Positions 1 through 11,983 of a stretch of 64,000 nt of DNA are shown here, piece by piece. The stretch is from positions 19,298,350 through 19,362,349 of the forward strand of contig CM039120.1 of NCBI GenBank assembly GCA_022036555.1, written 5' to 3'. Source of the DNA: Microstegium vimineum (Eukaryota; Streptophyta; Magnoliopsida; Poales; Poaceae). Each line of letters starts with the position of its first letter. Positions within the stretch are counted from its first letter, which is position 1. The notes under the pieces were generated by a model that was not told the origin of the DNA, did not search any database, and worked only from the letters and a program-made list of their open reading frames with translations. A program made the translations under genes and the position numbers.

Positions 1-732
1 CCTAGATACAAGACCGAATTACCTATCCCTAAGACACTGTAATCCAAGTCGATAACTCTCAGCCACTCGTTTGAATTGACGGCCCCGCTTCCTGCCAGGA
101 GTTGTCGTCGCCTCGACGCAACCTCCAGGATTCCGCCACGTGCTATCCCCGCTTCCTCGGAAGCTCCGCCCGGGTTTTGAGGCCCAAACCCGCAAAACCC
201 GCCACCGGTAGCTTTGGGCTCAACTACCGAACCCCGAGTTTTCAGACCCAAACTCGGAAACTGTCCTCCGATGGTTTTGAGGCCCAAACCACCAAACCGC
301 TCGACTCGAGCCACCTTGTCCTCGCCTGGTCGGACTCCGAGTCCCATGAGCCTCCGCTCGAACCGCTCGTCCGCCGTCTTGACTTGGTCAACTCGGTCTA
401 CCTCCATGTCTTGTCGCACTCGCCGGTGCCAAGCACTAGTCACCACAGCTAGTCCGTCGGAGCCCATGGTCCCTCAGTCCGAGTCCCGCTTCCGCCCTTC
501 ACCGCTCTCAGTCCATCGGCACGACAAGCCTCTACTCGACCTTCTCCACGCCATTGACCACTGTCACTAGGCATAGCACCTACACACCTACACACCACAA
601 GACGATAGACAGGCGCACATTTGCTTTCGCAAAGGGTTTAGGGTAAGACACTCAAACTGAAACGCTCAAGTGTTGGACAATCACTCATCACAAAACTGAA
701 CTACATGGGTACTTATCCACCATGTGTTCACA
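1..732 (-). repeat. Copia-0 3' LTR (partial)
   Basis: This stretch matches 8739-9435 over its whole length, from the CCTAGATACAAGACC block to the TGTTCACA end. The sharp loss of similarity at 732/733, directly against a pyrimidine-rich (minus-strand purine) tract, marks the LTR boundary. The rest of the LTR lies before the window. This copy keeps about 30 bp near 520-550 that the right LTR lacks. Confidence 0.85.
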
Positions 733-2425
733 ATCTCCCCCTTGATGAGTGCATTGTCAACACAAGTGCATTTCTGATTTGAGCCACAAGGTAAAGCTCT
801 CCAAATGACCAAAAGGCTAAGAAAACCAAAACGGGGTCACTTGAGAGAAGTAAAACGCATCCAAAACTTGGTTCTCAAAGACATGGGCAATGGCTCGACG
901 CAACCAAGCAAATCAAAGCTATCCCTCAAGAAGAGGCAGAAACGGGTTCAACACCCCTAGCAAGTCCAAGATATCAAGAAAAACTCTCAAAGCTCAGAAA
1001 ATCAATTGAAGCACTAAGGGAGCTCAAAGATACCAATTAAACCTCAAAAAGCTCAAGAAGCCAATCAAAACCTATCGAAGCCAACAAAACAAGCTAGACC
1101 CTCCAGAAGAGGCAATGGCTCAACACATCTAGCAAAAGCTCCCCCTGAGCAAGATACCAATTGGAAACCTATTGAAGAGCCAAAACAAGATACCAAATTT
1201 AACTCCTTAAGGCAAAAGAAGCACAAAAACTCCCCCTTGACCAAAGAAGCTCTAAACCAATGAAACCAAAGAGATGCACATCTTTTCCCCTTGGAAGTAG
1301 ATGGCTAAAAATGCAAATGAAATGCACATCTCTCCCCCTTTACCAAAGTAGGTAGGTGTGAAATGCATGCTTTCTCCCCCTTGTTGACACATGTAGCTCA
1401 TCAAAGCTCAAAACTCAAGATCCAGCCACAAATGCCATGATATGCAAAATGAGTGCAACAAGCTTCATACTTAGAGCTAAGACAATGAAAGGATGCTCTA
1501 AGTGATGTGATCCTGTGAGAATAGGAAAAGCTCTACGTGCCCAACAAAGACTCAGGTTGAGCTAAAGATCACTTTAGAAGCCAAAATAGAGAAGATTACA
1601 TGTGTGAGCAAGGAATGGGTATCACCTCCTAGTGACAACTAAACATGGCAAGCAAGATAGGATCTATCTCAAAGCAATCTCATGTATAGCAAGTAGAGCT
1701 ATTCCTAGCAAAGTTCATACAACAAGCCAATGACCCAACTGAATGAATTTTTCAAATTTCAGAGTTTCGCAGCCAATTTCAGTTTTAGGCACATTTAAGT
1801 TGTATGCGAATGGTTGTAAACAAAGTGATGCCACTGCTTACCAACCGGGCGAAGTCAAAGGACTTAACACACCGGTTTTGGTCATACACGACACCGCTCA
1901 AGTTCCACCCATACGGGAAGCAGTCTCGAACACACGGTGAAATGCTCACAATGTAGACCAAACTCGATCTTTCCAATTCACAAAACAGAGAGCAATTTCA
2001 TTTTAGATTACTTTTAATCATGGTGCTCAATTGAAGTGAATGAAACAATGAAGAGACATAGTTACAAGCTATATACAAAACAACCAAGAAGGATCTTCAA
2101 AAGCCTACACATGCTAGTGTCATTTCAGAGGTGACATGGGGAATTAAATTCAGTTTTAAGGCTTTTCTAACTTAGCTCTATTGCATATCAAGAGATCAAA
2201 GAGAGTCTAAGTTAGGTAACACTATAGACACATAAAGCACCTCAAACAGAGCATAGATTCATTATATCGGCTACAGGTATGAAGCTTAAAATGAACTATG
2301 TCACAAATGCAAATGAGATGCAAAATGCAATGACACCAATTAACAACTAAAAAGACACCAAAGAAAAGAAAGAAAAGACAAATAAGAACCAAAAAGAACT
2401 ATGATACACAAAGAGCTTCCCTCAA
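733..2425 (-). other. Copia-0 3' untranslated region with a PPT array
   Basis: There is no coding sequence between the RNase H stop and the 3' LTR. On the minus strand this stretch holds repeated GGGGGAG tracts: at 733-747 (the functional PPT, directly against the LTR) and near 1137-1150, 1231-1240, 1281-1290, 1331-1340 and 1371-1382. Multiple PPT-like tracts downstream of pol are a described trait of Sireviruses. The short open frames here have no recognisable product. Confidence 0.65.
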
Positions 2426-3925
2426 CTAAAAGGGGAAGCAAACACCCAGCTCGCCCTGAAGGCACGAAAACGCAGCTTGATCCAAAGGTTTTGTGAGAAT
2501 ATCTGCAAGCTGGTTTTGGGGCTCGACATGCCGGAGGTCAATGTCTCCCTTCTCATAATGATCACGTAAGAAGTGAAAATGGACCTCAATGTGCTTGGTC
2601 TTAGAGTGAAGCACATAATTTTTGGCCACACTAATTGCACTCGTGCTATCGCAAAGCAAAGGCACCTTAGTAAGCACAAGACCAAAGTCTTTCAAAGTGG
2701 CAATCATCCAAATCAACTGAGAGCAACAGCTAGCCGCGACAACGTACTCAGCTTCGCATGTCGACTGTGCCACGCTAGACTGTTTGCGGGAAGACCAAGA
2801 CACCAAAGAAGACCCGAGAAACTGGCAAGTCCCAGAAGTGGACTTCCGATCAAGACGGCAACCGGCAAAGTCGGCATCAGAATACCCATAAAGCGCAAGA
2901 GAAGAAGTGGAGAACCAAAGTCCAAATTCGGGAGTGAAGCGCAAGTACCTCATGATGCGTTTCACCACCTGCTTGTGCGAAGTCTGGGGGACACCTGAAA
3001 GCGTGCACACAAGCAGACGGCGAACTGAATGTCCGGTCGAGTCGCTATTAAGTACAGAAGCGACCCGATCATGCTTCGGTACTCTGTCTGATCCACTACC
3101 TCTCCTTCCTCATCCACATCCAAGGCAGTAGTAGTCGACATGGGCATCGAGAGGGGCTTTGGCTCACCCATGTCAAACTTCTTCAAGATATCCTTCGTGT
3201 AGTTGCCTTGGTGCACAAACGTTCCTTCCCGGGTTTGCTTGATTGGTAACCCGAGAAAGAAAGTCAACATCTCCCATCATGCACATCTCAAATTCCCTAC
3301 TCATAAGATCTGCAAACTTGGCAACAAGAGCATGAGAAGATCCACCAAAGATGATATCATCCACATATATTTGGACAAGGAGAGTGTCTTTGCCTTGCTT
3401 TAGGAGAAATAACGTCTTATCTACCAATCCCATTTCAAAACACTTAGCAAGCAAAAAGGTTTTTAGCCTATCATACCATGCTCTAGGTGCTTGTTTCAAA
3501 CCATACAAAGCTTTGTGGAGTTTAAAAACATGGTTTGGAAACTTGGGATTTTCGAAACCGGGAGGTTGTTTAACATAAACTTCCTCCTCTATGTAGCCGT
3601 TTAAGAAAGCACTTTTAACATCCATTTGAAAAAGTTTGAAACCCTTAGAAGCCGCAAAGTCTAGAAGGATTCTAATGGCTTCTAAACGAGCTATAGGAGC
3701 AAAGGTTTCCTCATAGTCTATTCCCTCCTTTTGACAAAAGCCTTGAGCTACCAACCTAGCCTTGTTGCGCACTACCACCCCATCTTCACTTTGTTTATTT
3801 TTGAAAACCCATTTGGTACCTATGGGGTGGCAACTAGGTGGTGGAGGAACTAAGACCCAAACGTAGTTTTGCTCAAAGTTTTCTAACTCCTCATGCATGG
3901 CATTAACCCAATCCGGATCCATCAA
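2426..3925 (-). pseudogene. Copia-0 reverse transcriptase-RNase H (decayed)
   Basis: This encodes the C-terminal pol of a copia element: RT, which copies the element RNA, and RNase H, which removes the RNA strand. It reads in minus-strand pieces 3925-3173, 3270-2962 and 3010-2426. The first begins with the copia pre-RT block (PDWVNAMHEEL), then KWVFKNK, MDVKSAFLNG, ALYGLKQAPRAWY and the catalytic YVDD box (IYVDDIIFGG). RNase H is recognised by DRKSTSGTCQFLG, CEAEYVVAAS and the terminal HIEVHFHFLRD and LADILTKPLD blocks. At least two frameshifts, around 3170-3270 and 2970-3010, break the frame. The YVDD residues are intact, so recent decay rather than great age is likely. Confidence 0.85.
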
Positions 3926-4138
3926 GGCGTGTCCAACATCTCGGGGCTCAAAAGAAGCGACAAAATACGAATGAGCAAAGTGAGAGATATAGGACCTGGA
4001 CCGCGTGACTCGACGGTCAATGTCGCCGATGATGTTCTCCGGCGGGTGCTGCCGTTGGATGTGGCGGGGAGCCTATCTGGATGAAATGGCCTCCCCCTCG
4101 ACAGCAGCTGGAGCTCCCTCAGGTGCAACAGGCACCGA

Positions 4139-5598
4139 CTAAGGAAGCTGCTCGAACGGCCCCCATGTAGAGGAAGTAGTCGGATATGGACCGTGAGCCG
4201 AAGTGGACATCGCAGGGTCGGCGAGGGCAGCCAGTGGAGTTGGCTCGGGATCACCCCAATCGGCCTCATCCTGCTCCTCCTCTACAAAGATGCTAGTGTT
4301 CACCTCATCATCACCTGCAAGCTCAAAAGCAGTGGAAACACAGGGCATAGTCTCATCGAAGGTAATCTCACAAGTCTCCATCACTCGGTTAGTCTCAAAG
4401 TTAAGTGCACGATAAGCACGAGAGTGAGTAGAATAACCAAGAAAGATATCGTCAGAAGACCATGATTCAAATTTATCCAACTTACTGCCCTTTTTGAGGA
4501 TGAAGCACCTGCACCCAAACACCCGTAGGTGACTTACCTTGGGTGGTCTCCCAAATCGCAACTCATAAGAAGTCTTCTTCTTGAAAGCACGGAGGAAAAT
4601 ACGATTGGAAACATAGCAAGCAGAACTGAGTGCTTCAGCCCAATACCACCTAGGAGTCCTATGCTCATTGAGCATTGTCATGGCCATCTCAACAAGGGTC
4701 CGATTCTTGTGCTCAACAACACCATTCCGCTGGGGAGTGCGAGGTGAGGAAAACCGGTGACGAGACCCAAAGAAGAGCAAAGAGTTGCAAAGTGAGCATT
4801 CTTGAATTCTGTGCCATTGTCACTGCGGATAGCTCTCATGACATTCTCAGGTAGCTCATTTTGCAATCTCAAAATCAGGTCTCGAACAAGTGGAAAAGTC
4901 TCATCCTTACTCTCCAAAAAGAACACCCAAGAGTACCTCGAGTAGTCATCAATAACTACAACCACACACGACTTCCCTCCTTCCAACCTAACCCGAGCTG
5001 GACCAACTATGTCCATATGTAAGAGCTCGCCAGGTCGAGTGGTCATGATCTCAGTCACAGGAGGATGGGAAGCAGCAACCATCTTACCATGCCTGTAAGG
5101 ATGGCAAACCAAATCCTTCTCGAACTTCAGCTTTGGCAACCCTTGGATAAGGTCCATTGAGCTAAGCCTTGCAAGCAAGTCAAAACTCATGTGTCCCAAT
5201 CTGCTATGCCACTTCCAAAGCTCGGAGGAATAATCGGCAAGAAGACAACGAGAAGGTCCGGAAGAGATAGACAAATCTGCACAAAATATCTTCCCGAAGG
5301 GAAAAATCCAGCAAACAAGATCACCCCGAGAGTCCAAAATCCAAGAGAGGTTTGGCTTAAAGCTCACCTCAAAACTGTCTTCAAGGAGTTGCGAAATCGA
5401 TAGAAGGTTAAAATGCAAATTTGCAACCAAAGCAACATCCTTGAGGACAAAAGACGAATTAACTCGGATCGACCCTCGGGATACAACCTTACCTTTACTC
5501 TTGTCCCCGAATGTGATATACTCGGTGTGGCGCACGGGGTCGAGGCTGGAGAACCACTTGGCACTTCCGGTCATATGGCGTGAGCATCCGGAATACAC
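4139..5598 (-). pseudogene. Copia-0 protease and integrase (decayed)
   Basis: Minus-strand pieces 5598-4678 and 4780-4139. The protease end is marked by SGCSRHMTGSAKWF. In this family the residue before SGC is the catalytic Asp, and here it is Tyr, a disabling change. Integrase follows: WHSRLGHM supplies the two His of the zinc motif, but the first CxxC ends in Tyr (VCHPYRHGKM). The core shows MDIVGPARV (first Asp), RSDNGTEFKN (second Asp) and, after a frameshift near 4740, QRNGVVEHKNRTL (Glu). The C-terminal part carries the copia LRVFGCRCFILKKG block. Mutated protease and zinc residues plus the frameshift make it non-functional. Confidence 0.82.
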
Positions 5599-5630
5599 AA
5601 GCCAAGTCTCCTCCAGTCCTCCTTCCTATA

Positions 5631-7448
5631 TCAATAAAAAGACATAGGGTGAGCAAACGGACCAACACTGGGGTTAGTAAACTGTGAAGGATACCAGTGT
5701 TGTCCCACTTGCCCAAAGAATGGGTTAGGAAAAAAAATCAAACATCTCCTGCCCCACGGAGGGATAGCGATCACCACGATAGGGAAAACGTGGTCCGCTA
5801 AAGAAGGGTGGAGTAAAGCCACCGCCACGAGGCCCATAGTCGTATGGGTCACGACCGGACCCCGCCGGGCACGACTACCGCGTGGTCTCGCCTCCTGAGG
5901 CCTAGTACCTTGAGGCATTGTACCTATAGGCCTAGAAGTGCGCCTCTGAACTTCCGGTTCACGCACCCCAACTCAAGTAGAGTGCCATACTTGTCCTGCA
6001 GAGTGACAAGACTAGACATGTGAATGGCGTAAGCATCACACTCTACCTCCTCGGTAACCACCACTCGTGCCTTAGCAAACTCTAGCTCATGAAGCGTGCT
6101 AAGGTACTTCGCCTTAAAATCGTTCCTCTCACACGCGACACGCTTGAGCAACGCATCTTGACTTATCAAGGTGTTGTTCAGAGACTCAAGCTCAAGAAGA
6201 GGGATTCGATAGTGGGTGATACCTTGGGTGTGTCGGAGTTGTAGTCGGGGCCATCTTTGCGCTTGCCGACCTTGCCTTCTTCAATCGCCATGGTGCAAAA
6301 GCCACTGTGCTTGGCATCGGCGTAGAAGCATAGGCCGTTGAGCTTGTCCTCAACCTTTCCCTTCAACTCATCATCGCTTGAAGAAGCACCTCCGTCAGAG
6401 GAGGCATCGATGTCGCTGAGGGAGGCGAGGAAGGCTCGGTGCTTGGCCTTCACCTTGTCGATCACCTTTTTGGAGGATCTTTAGTGGTAGCCGGCCTTGG
6501 GCTTGTGCTTGTCCTCGAAGTGGTGCTCACGCTTGTCCTTGTGCTTGGTGAAGTCACCCGCAGCTTTCTTGGGGCAGTTTGCGATGAAGTGATACTCATC
6601 ACCGCAACGGTAGCACCCCTTGGCCGAGCCACCACGCCGACGGTTCAAACGGTTGTTGTGAAACTGTGAGAACTTGGTGATGACCAAAGCTAGCTCATCA
6701 TCTCCAAGAGCCCTTGATCCTCTGTCACAAAAATCAAAGACAAAGCAAACAAAGAGTGTGAAGGGCCAGAGGAGGAAGAAGACGTACCGCCGGGGCTAGA
6801 AACCAACGCCATAGATGCTTTCGACGGGTTTTCAAGCTTGGCCCGGGTCTGGTAGTCAATCTTCGAGGACTTGAGCTTGCTGAACAGCTCATCCACGGTC
6901 AGGGCATCATAGCCCGGTGACTCCTGAATGGTAGCCACCTTCATCTCACATACCTTCCGATCAAGAGCATGCAAAAGCTTGATAGCCATCTCATGATCAT
7001 CATAAGGAAAGTTGGCTCGATTAGCACACATCTTGTTGACAATAGATTGGAAGCGAGTGAACATCCTGTCAATAGATTTGCCGGCCAACTGAGCAAAGTT
7101 CTCGTACTCTCTACGGTACGTGTCGAAGAGTCTGGACTTGATCTGAGGGTTTCCCTCATGATATTGCACAAGTGTTTGCCAGATCTCCCATGCCGTAGTG
7201 AGACTCAAAACTCGCTCAAACTCAGGAAGAGACAAACTTGAGAAGAGGATGCTACGGGCTCTTGCGTTTGACGCATGTTGCGTGATTTGCAGCTCATTAA
7301 TCCGAGCACCAAGAACCACATGGTCAGCACTCTCACAAATCTCCCAATACTTCGTATCAAGCCCTTGGAGGTAAGTGGACATGCGCACCTTCCAATAGGC
7401 GAAGTTTGTTCCATCGACGAACGGAGGTTTGCCAGCACCTCGCTCCAT
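5631..7448 (-). pseudogene. Copia-0 gag (decayed)
   Basis: Gag is the structural RNA-binding protein of the particle. The start Met at 7448 fits: it opens with PPFVDGTNFAYWK, the usual N-terminal block of copia gag, and lies about 65 bases inside the 5' LTR and PBS. The first piece runs 252 residues to 6690. After a frameshift a zinc knuckle of the CX2CX4HX4C form follows at 6687-6481 (CYRCGDEYHFIANC). An Asp/Ser-rich segment (6465-6178), a coiled-coil-like segment (6169-5924) and an Arg/Pro-rich segment (5966-5631) lead into the protease. At least four breaks separate the pieces. Confidence 0.8.
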
Positions 7449-7496
7449 GTCGCCTTTTGCGGATCAAGAACCGTGTAAGGTGGAATGATCCTTAAC

Positions 7497-7512
7497 CGTC
7501 TTTGATACAAAT
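7497..7512 (-). other. Copia-0 primer binding site
   Basis: Read on the minus strand, the bases just inside the 5' LTR are TTGTATCAAAGACG. This is a two-to-three-mismatch version of the initiator-methionine tRNA site (TGGTATCAGAGC) used by most copia elements. Its position against the LTR edge at 7513 supports both calls. Confidence 0.65.
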
Positions 7513-9435
7513 TGAAGGACCGAGAACAGCGACCAGAGTGGGGGGGGGAATGGGAGCCTCAAATTGCTCTCGAAATATTTGGGCCACTCTTCCCAAAAGC
7601 CAAACCCAGTTGATGGGTGCTCAAAACGGAGAAATGAGAGCTCACTGGCAGTGGAGGGAAAATCACCGGAAACCCCAAAACACAGGTTCTCAACCCCTAG
7701 GGAAAAGAGGCAAGAATCTAGGCAAAATGGGCGAAAAAACCAACCGTCGGACTACTCTGTCAAGACCTCCGGACCATAGCACAAGGTCTGGAGCCTTGGT
7801 CCAACGCCTCTGCAGCAGGCCTTCAGACTGGTCCGATGCTGACACAGAAACCATGCAGGGAGTGCCGAAGCTCCGAACCACTGGTCCGACGCTCACCGTC
7901 GGACTATGGGAAGTAGTCCGTTCCTCTTTCCAGCCTCTGCGCAAAACAACACAGCAAGCTCCCAAGCTCCGGACTTTGGTCTGACGCTCACCGTCGGACT
8001 AAAGCACCTGGTCCGATGCCCTCAACTGCTTGGCTGACTTACTAATCAAGACCACTGGACCACTTGCTATGGTTCGGAGCTTGTGCCAAGTAGTCCGGAG
8101 GGTAGTCCGTGGCACACGAATAGAAAAGCTGAAGCCCGTGAAAATCGTTTCCACGCCGCCAAATCTTCCAAAAACTCAACCAAATGATCACCAACTGCAA
8201 CCAAACTTTGTAGGCATGATCCTAGAGCAGTTGGGGAGCCATCCCAAAGAAATCATCGCTCAATTTAGCTTAGAGAAAAGGGAGGAGAAGAGATTTGGGG
8301 AAAAGCTCAAGAACGAAGAACTCCACAAAGAAAACGCCCGATCTACGCACTCGTGAGGTTTGAGGAGAATTCCTTCGGTGCAAAGAAGCTCCTCACGAAT
8401 ACGAACAACTTGGTTCAAATGGATTTGCAAGAGCTACTCCCTACAAAGAGAAATCATCTCAGGAAAAGAGGGAGCAAAATCAAAACGCGAAGAATACAAG
8501 CAAAACGGCGACACGATCAACAAATCGAAGCCACCATGGCTTACGGAGGTTACGGCCTCCGATTCCTCGCAGCAAAACCAAGTTCTTACAAAGGTTGGTG
8601 GAAACAACCTAGGGATCTCATGAACTAGAGAGAGATAGAGAGAGAGAAGGGGGCAAGTGATTAGGGTTCAAGAGATAGGATGAGGATACCCCTTCATCCT
8701 CTATTTAACGGAGCTTTGGCTCTTTCCCAAAGATCCCCCTAGATACAAGACCGAATTACCTAGCCCTAAGACACTGTAATCCAAGTCGATAACTCTCAGC
8801 CACTCGTTTGAATGGACGGCCCCGCTTCCTGCCAGGAGTTGTCGTCGCCTCGACGCAACCTCCAGGATTCCGCCACGTGCCATCCCCGCTTCCTCGGAAG
8901 CTCCGCCTGGGTTTTGAGGCCCAAACCCGCAAAACCCGCCACCGGTAGCTTTGGGCTACACTACCGAACCCTGAGTTTTCAGACCCAAACTCGGAAACCG
9001 TCCTCTGATGGTTTTGAGGCCCAAACCACCAAACCGCTTGACTCGAGCCACCTTGTCCTCTCCCGGTCGGACTCCGAGTCCCATGAGCCTCCGCTCGAAC
9101 CGCTCGTCCGCCGTCTTGACGTGGTCAACTCGGTCTACCTCCATGTCTTGTCGCACTCGCCGGTGCCAAGCACTAGTCACCACAGCTAGTCCGTCGGCGC
9201 CCATGGTCCCTCAGTCCGAGTCCCATTTCCGCCCTTCACCGCTCTCAGTCCATCGACACGGCCATTGACCACTGACACTAGGCATAGCACCTGCGCACCA
9301 CAAGCCGATAGATAGGCACACATTTGCTTTCGCAAAGGGGTTAGAGTAAGCCACTCAAAGTGAAACGCTCAAGTGTTGGGCAATCACTCATCACAAAACT
9401 GAACTACATGGGTACTTATCCACCATGTGTTCACA
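7513..9435 (-). repeat. Copia-0 5' LTR, 1923 bp
   Basis: It begins TGAAGGACC and ends GTTCACA on the plus strand. The inner edge lies against the PBS and the outer edge against gypsy gag sequence at 9436. The 7740-8120 part is rich in short repeats built on TCCGA/TCGGA, including the near-palindrome GTCCGACGCTCACCGTCGGAC at 7881-7901. CG-rich palindromic repeats of this sort are known from Sirevirus LTRs. The open frames inside it are LTR sequence, not genes. Confidence 0.85.
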
Positions 9436-10887
9436 CATCCCCTATGATCGGGTCCACGACGAGTGGGTAGCAGCCCGGCTGGGTAACGCGGGTCTGGTGG
9501 TCGTCTCGACTGAACGTGGTGTCAGACTCCGACCAGTTGAGGAAGACTGGGGTTGATGGAGTGGTCATAAAGACCTCGCGCCGCTCCTCCTCCTGCCGAC
9601 GTTTGCAGTCGTCGGTCCGTGAGCCACCAAAAATCATGAGGCACTCGTTTACACGGGGGTAAGAGTCGTTACGACCCCCATTCCGGTCTTGGTCCTCTGG
9701 CTGCTTCGGTCGGTCATCCTTACTGGAAGCGACTTCGAAGTACCTGACCATCTTATCACACTCCCGGAGCATGTACTTGACCGGCCTGTTGTGGTATGGG
9801 CATGTTTTGGAGAGCGTGTCGTCAAACCTGCCACCTTCATCCCGCCCTGGGGACGGGGGGCTCTGTAATTTGCCGCTGCGACCCTGTGGCCACCGCTAAG
9901 TTGCAGCTTGCCTTTCCTCGTCAGGGCGGAAGAATGCTCCTCGCCTGACGCGCAGCTCGTGACGGTGTCAAGGAGTTGCTCGAACGTTACTCGGCGTCGT
10001 CCTTCCTCGAACCACTGCTTCGCGTTGTTGAGGCCCACGAGGCAGGACCGTTGGGAATCCGAGGACTACGGGTTGCCTCGCGGCGCTGGCGTCGGTGGCC
10101 TCGCCCTGTCGACGGGCGCATGGACGTCGTCTCCTTCCTCGTCCTTTCCTTTGACGCGGGCGGTATTGATAGCCGCTGCGTGCGGCGATGCGTCGCGCAC
10201 GAGGCACTCGCGGTCACGGCCTATGCTATGGTTGCCCAAGTCGGGTCTGAGTAGGTCATCGTTGGTGTGTCGGGGACCATAGAGGGCCTCCTTATCCCCC
10301 AGACCTTCGAAGTCCAGGGGCTCCTAGGGATCGGCATTCCTGTGGCTGGGGTCGGCGTAAGAGGTGGTCTCCGAGCTCGTAAGGAGGTCGGAGACGGACC
10401 GGAGGTGGTGGGACACGAGCCCGATGCATGTCCCCACCGTGGGGTCAGCATGGAAACCCGCGGCCACCGCCTCCGAGTAAGATGCAGCGGCGTTCCGCAT
10501 GCCGTGCGGTAGCACCTTCGGGACGGGCACATTGATGAGCCCGGGAGAGAGCGGCTATCCTCCCGCGAGCTACGCCTTCACATTGGTGAATGCAATGTAG
10601 AGGTTGTGCATGGACTCCTGCGTCGGCTGGGGCCCCATCAGAGTGTCGAGCTAGCGCTCGAACTGAGGATAGTCGGCCCACGGGACGGCTGCCCCATGGG
10701 TGATTTGCCCCCCGGAGGGAGGCAGGTTGAGGGTGGACATGGACGCGGAGACAGCGTCCACGGCTACCTCGGAGGATGCCGCGGGGCGTCAAAGGACCAA
10801 GTCGCCCCCCTCCCTGTGGCACTGGAAGTCCAGGCTACCAAAACGAACAATGGAGCCCGGAGCGAAATCGATGTGGCGAGATGCCAT
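9436..10887 (-). pseudogene. Gypsy gag to protease-linker fragment (decayed)
   Basis: On the minus strand a start at 10887 opens with MASRHIDFAPGSIVRFG. Fragments in shifting frames then run leftward through VGLNNAKQWFEEGRRRVTFEQLL and RECDKMVRYFEVAS to the LMIFGGS and CYPLVVDPIIGD blocks. The last are the gag C-terminus just before the protease in grass Ty3/gypsy elements. Multiple stops and frameshifts are present, and the frame is cut at 9436 by insertion of copia-0. The protease itself and pol should lie left of copia-0, outside the window. Confidence 0.72.
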
Positions 10888-10926
10888 CTGATACTCGAAA
10901 ATATGGGTGACACGCAAAGGTCCCCT

Positions 10927-10941
10927 ACCTGGCGTTCCAAC
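10927..10941 (-). other. Gypsy primer binding site (degenerate)
   Basis: On the minus strand the bases just inside the LTR read GTTGGAACGCCAGGT. Grass gypsy elements of this type usually have TTGGCGCGCC plus CAGG here, so two bases look changed. The fixed context CCAGGTAGGGGACC is retained. Confidence 0.6.
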
Positions 10942-11983
10942 TGTCGGTGTCTAAAATGGAGGGGTCTAGACGGTCAACGAGTAAATTTCTAAGCGTGTCG
11001 GAGATCGGATGGTTACGCTCGGAGAACACAAGGTTTATACTGGTTCAGGCATGAGCGCCCTACGTCCAGTTTGTTGCGGAGTCGTATTACCGAGCGTGGA
11101 GAGCTCGTAGAGGGGAGCTACAAGCAATGGTGAGAGAGGGAAGTTGGTTCCCAGGTCTCGTGCGTATGAGGTTCTTGGTTCCGGTGAGAGCTCGCGTGAA
11201 TGCGAGTGTGTGTGTGTGTGTTGGAATGAGTCTAAAAAGTTCAGAGAGGGGGATTGGAGTTCCATTCTCCCCCTTTATACGTAGGGAGAGATGGAGGAGC
11301 ACAGTAGTGGGAGAGAGAGAGAGAGAGATCGTGGGCCCGATATAGCTGTTGACTTGGGGACACCTTTGACTCCTGTTCGCCTTCCTTTCCGGGAAAGACT
11401 GCGCCTATTGGCACGCCGCCCGGGTCCTGTTAGTCCTTGGTGCATCTATAGCCACACGCCCCATGATCAGCGACGCCGCTGTTGCAATATTTGTGTATGG
11501 GCGGGGGCTAGTAGCACAGGGCCAGGCACCCCTGCGTTTTGTCGTACAGGGCCGTGTACGCCCTAATCCTTGTTCAGGTGTTCGTCGGAGGGATGGCAAG
11601 TGTCAATCGGTGGTCCGATCGGTACTGGAGCTTGTCCCACAGGAACTCAACAGGGGTAGGCATGCTGGTCCACGCCTTTAACCCCCATCCGTAAGGACAA
11701 GCCCGTACTGTGGACCTTTTGACTATAGGCTAAAGTACGAGATGGGTTGGTGAAGCCTCCGAGGGTGGGTGGCGTCACAGATGACGTCATCCTAGCTCGG
11801 ACGAGGCGGAAGAGCCCCCGAGGGTAGATGGCGTCACGGATGACGTCACCTTAGCTCGGACGAGGCGGAGGATCCTCCGAGGGAGTGTTGTTTAACTCGG
11901 ATAGTTGGGACGAAAGGTCCCCAGGGGTGATTTTGTTTTTGTGAGGTGTGGTATTTGGGTACCCTATTTTCTGGTATCCGACA
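10942..11983 (-). repeat. Gypsy 5' LTR, 1042 bp
   Basis: It starts TGTCGGTGTCTAAAA and ends GGTATCCGACA, so it has the short inverted TGTCGG/CCGACA ends. A second copy of the same family lies at 15983-17222. The element is in minus orientation because gag lies to its left reading leftward. The outer edge meets copia-1 LTR sequence at 11984, so the insertion target was the 3' LTR of copia-1. The expected 5-bp duplication on this side would be CTTAC (11984-11988). Confidence 0.82.
11761..11878 (-). repeat. Two tandem 59-bp units in gypsy LTR U3
   Basis: GAGGGTGGGT at 11761, GAGGGTAGAT at 11820 and a GAGGGAGTG remnant at 11879 are exactly 59 bases apart. Each unit holds GGCGTCAC(A/G)GATGACGTCA and the core CTCGGACGAGGCGG. 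Because the element is on the minus strand, these lie at the start of U3, a usual place for LTR enhancers. TGACGTCA is the palindromic bZIP core. Confidence 0.75.

Larger units (their letters stand above)
1..9435 (-). mobile_element. Copia-0: nested Ty1/copia element, Sirevirus-like
   Basis: A minus-strand copia element in the order 5' LTR (right), PBS, gag, protease-integrase, RT, RNase H, PPT region, 3' LTR (left, cut by the window edge). The terminal 0.7 kb of the two LTRs match at roughly 95 percent or better by eye, apart from a short indel. The integrase-before-RT order defines copia. A long LTR, a gag extended by a coiled-coil region, and several PPT-like tracts downstream of RNase H suggest the Sirevirus/Maximus branch, which is an inference. 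Every coding domain is broken by frameshifts or stops, so this copy is not autonomous. Its right end abuts gypsy gag sequence, so it inserted into an older gypsy element. The left target duplication lies outside the window. Confidence 0.85.

Noticed and set aside
1743..1976. Short opposing frames of 65 and 63 residues in the copia-0 3' region
   Set aside because: They are chance frames in non-coding element sequence.
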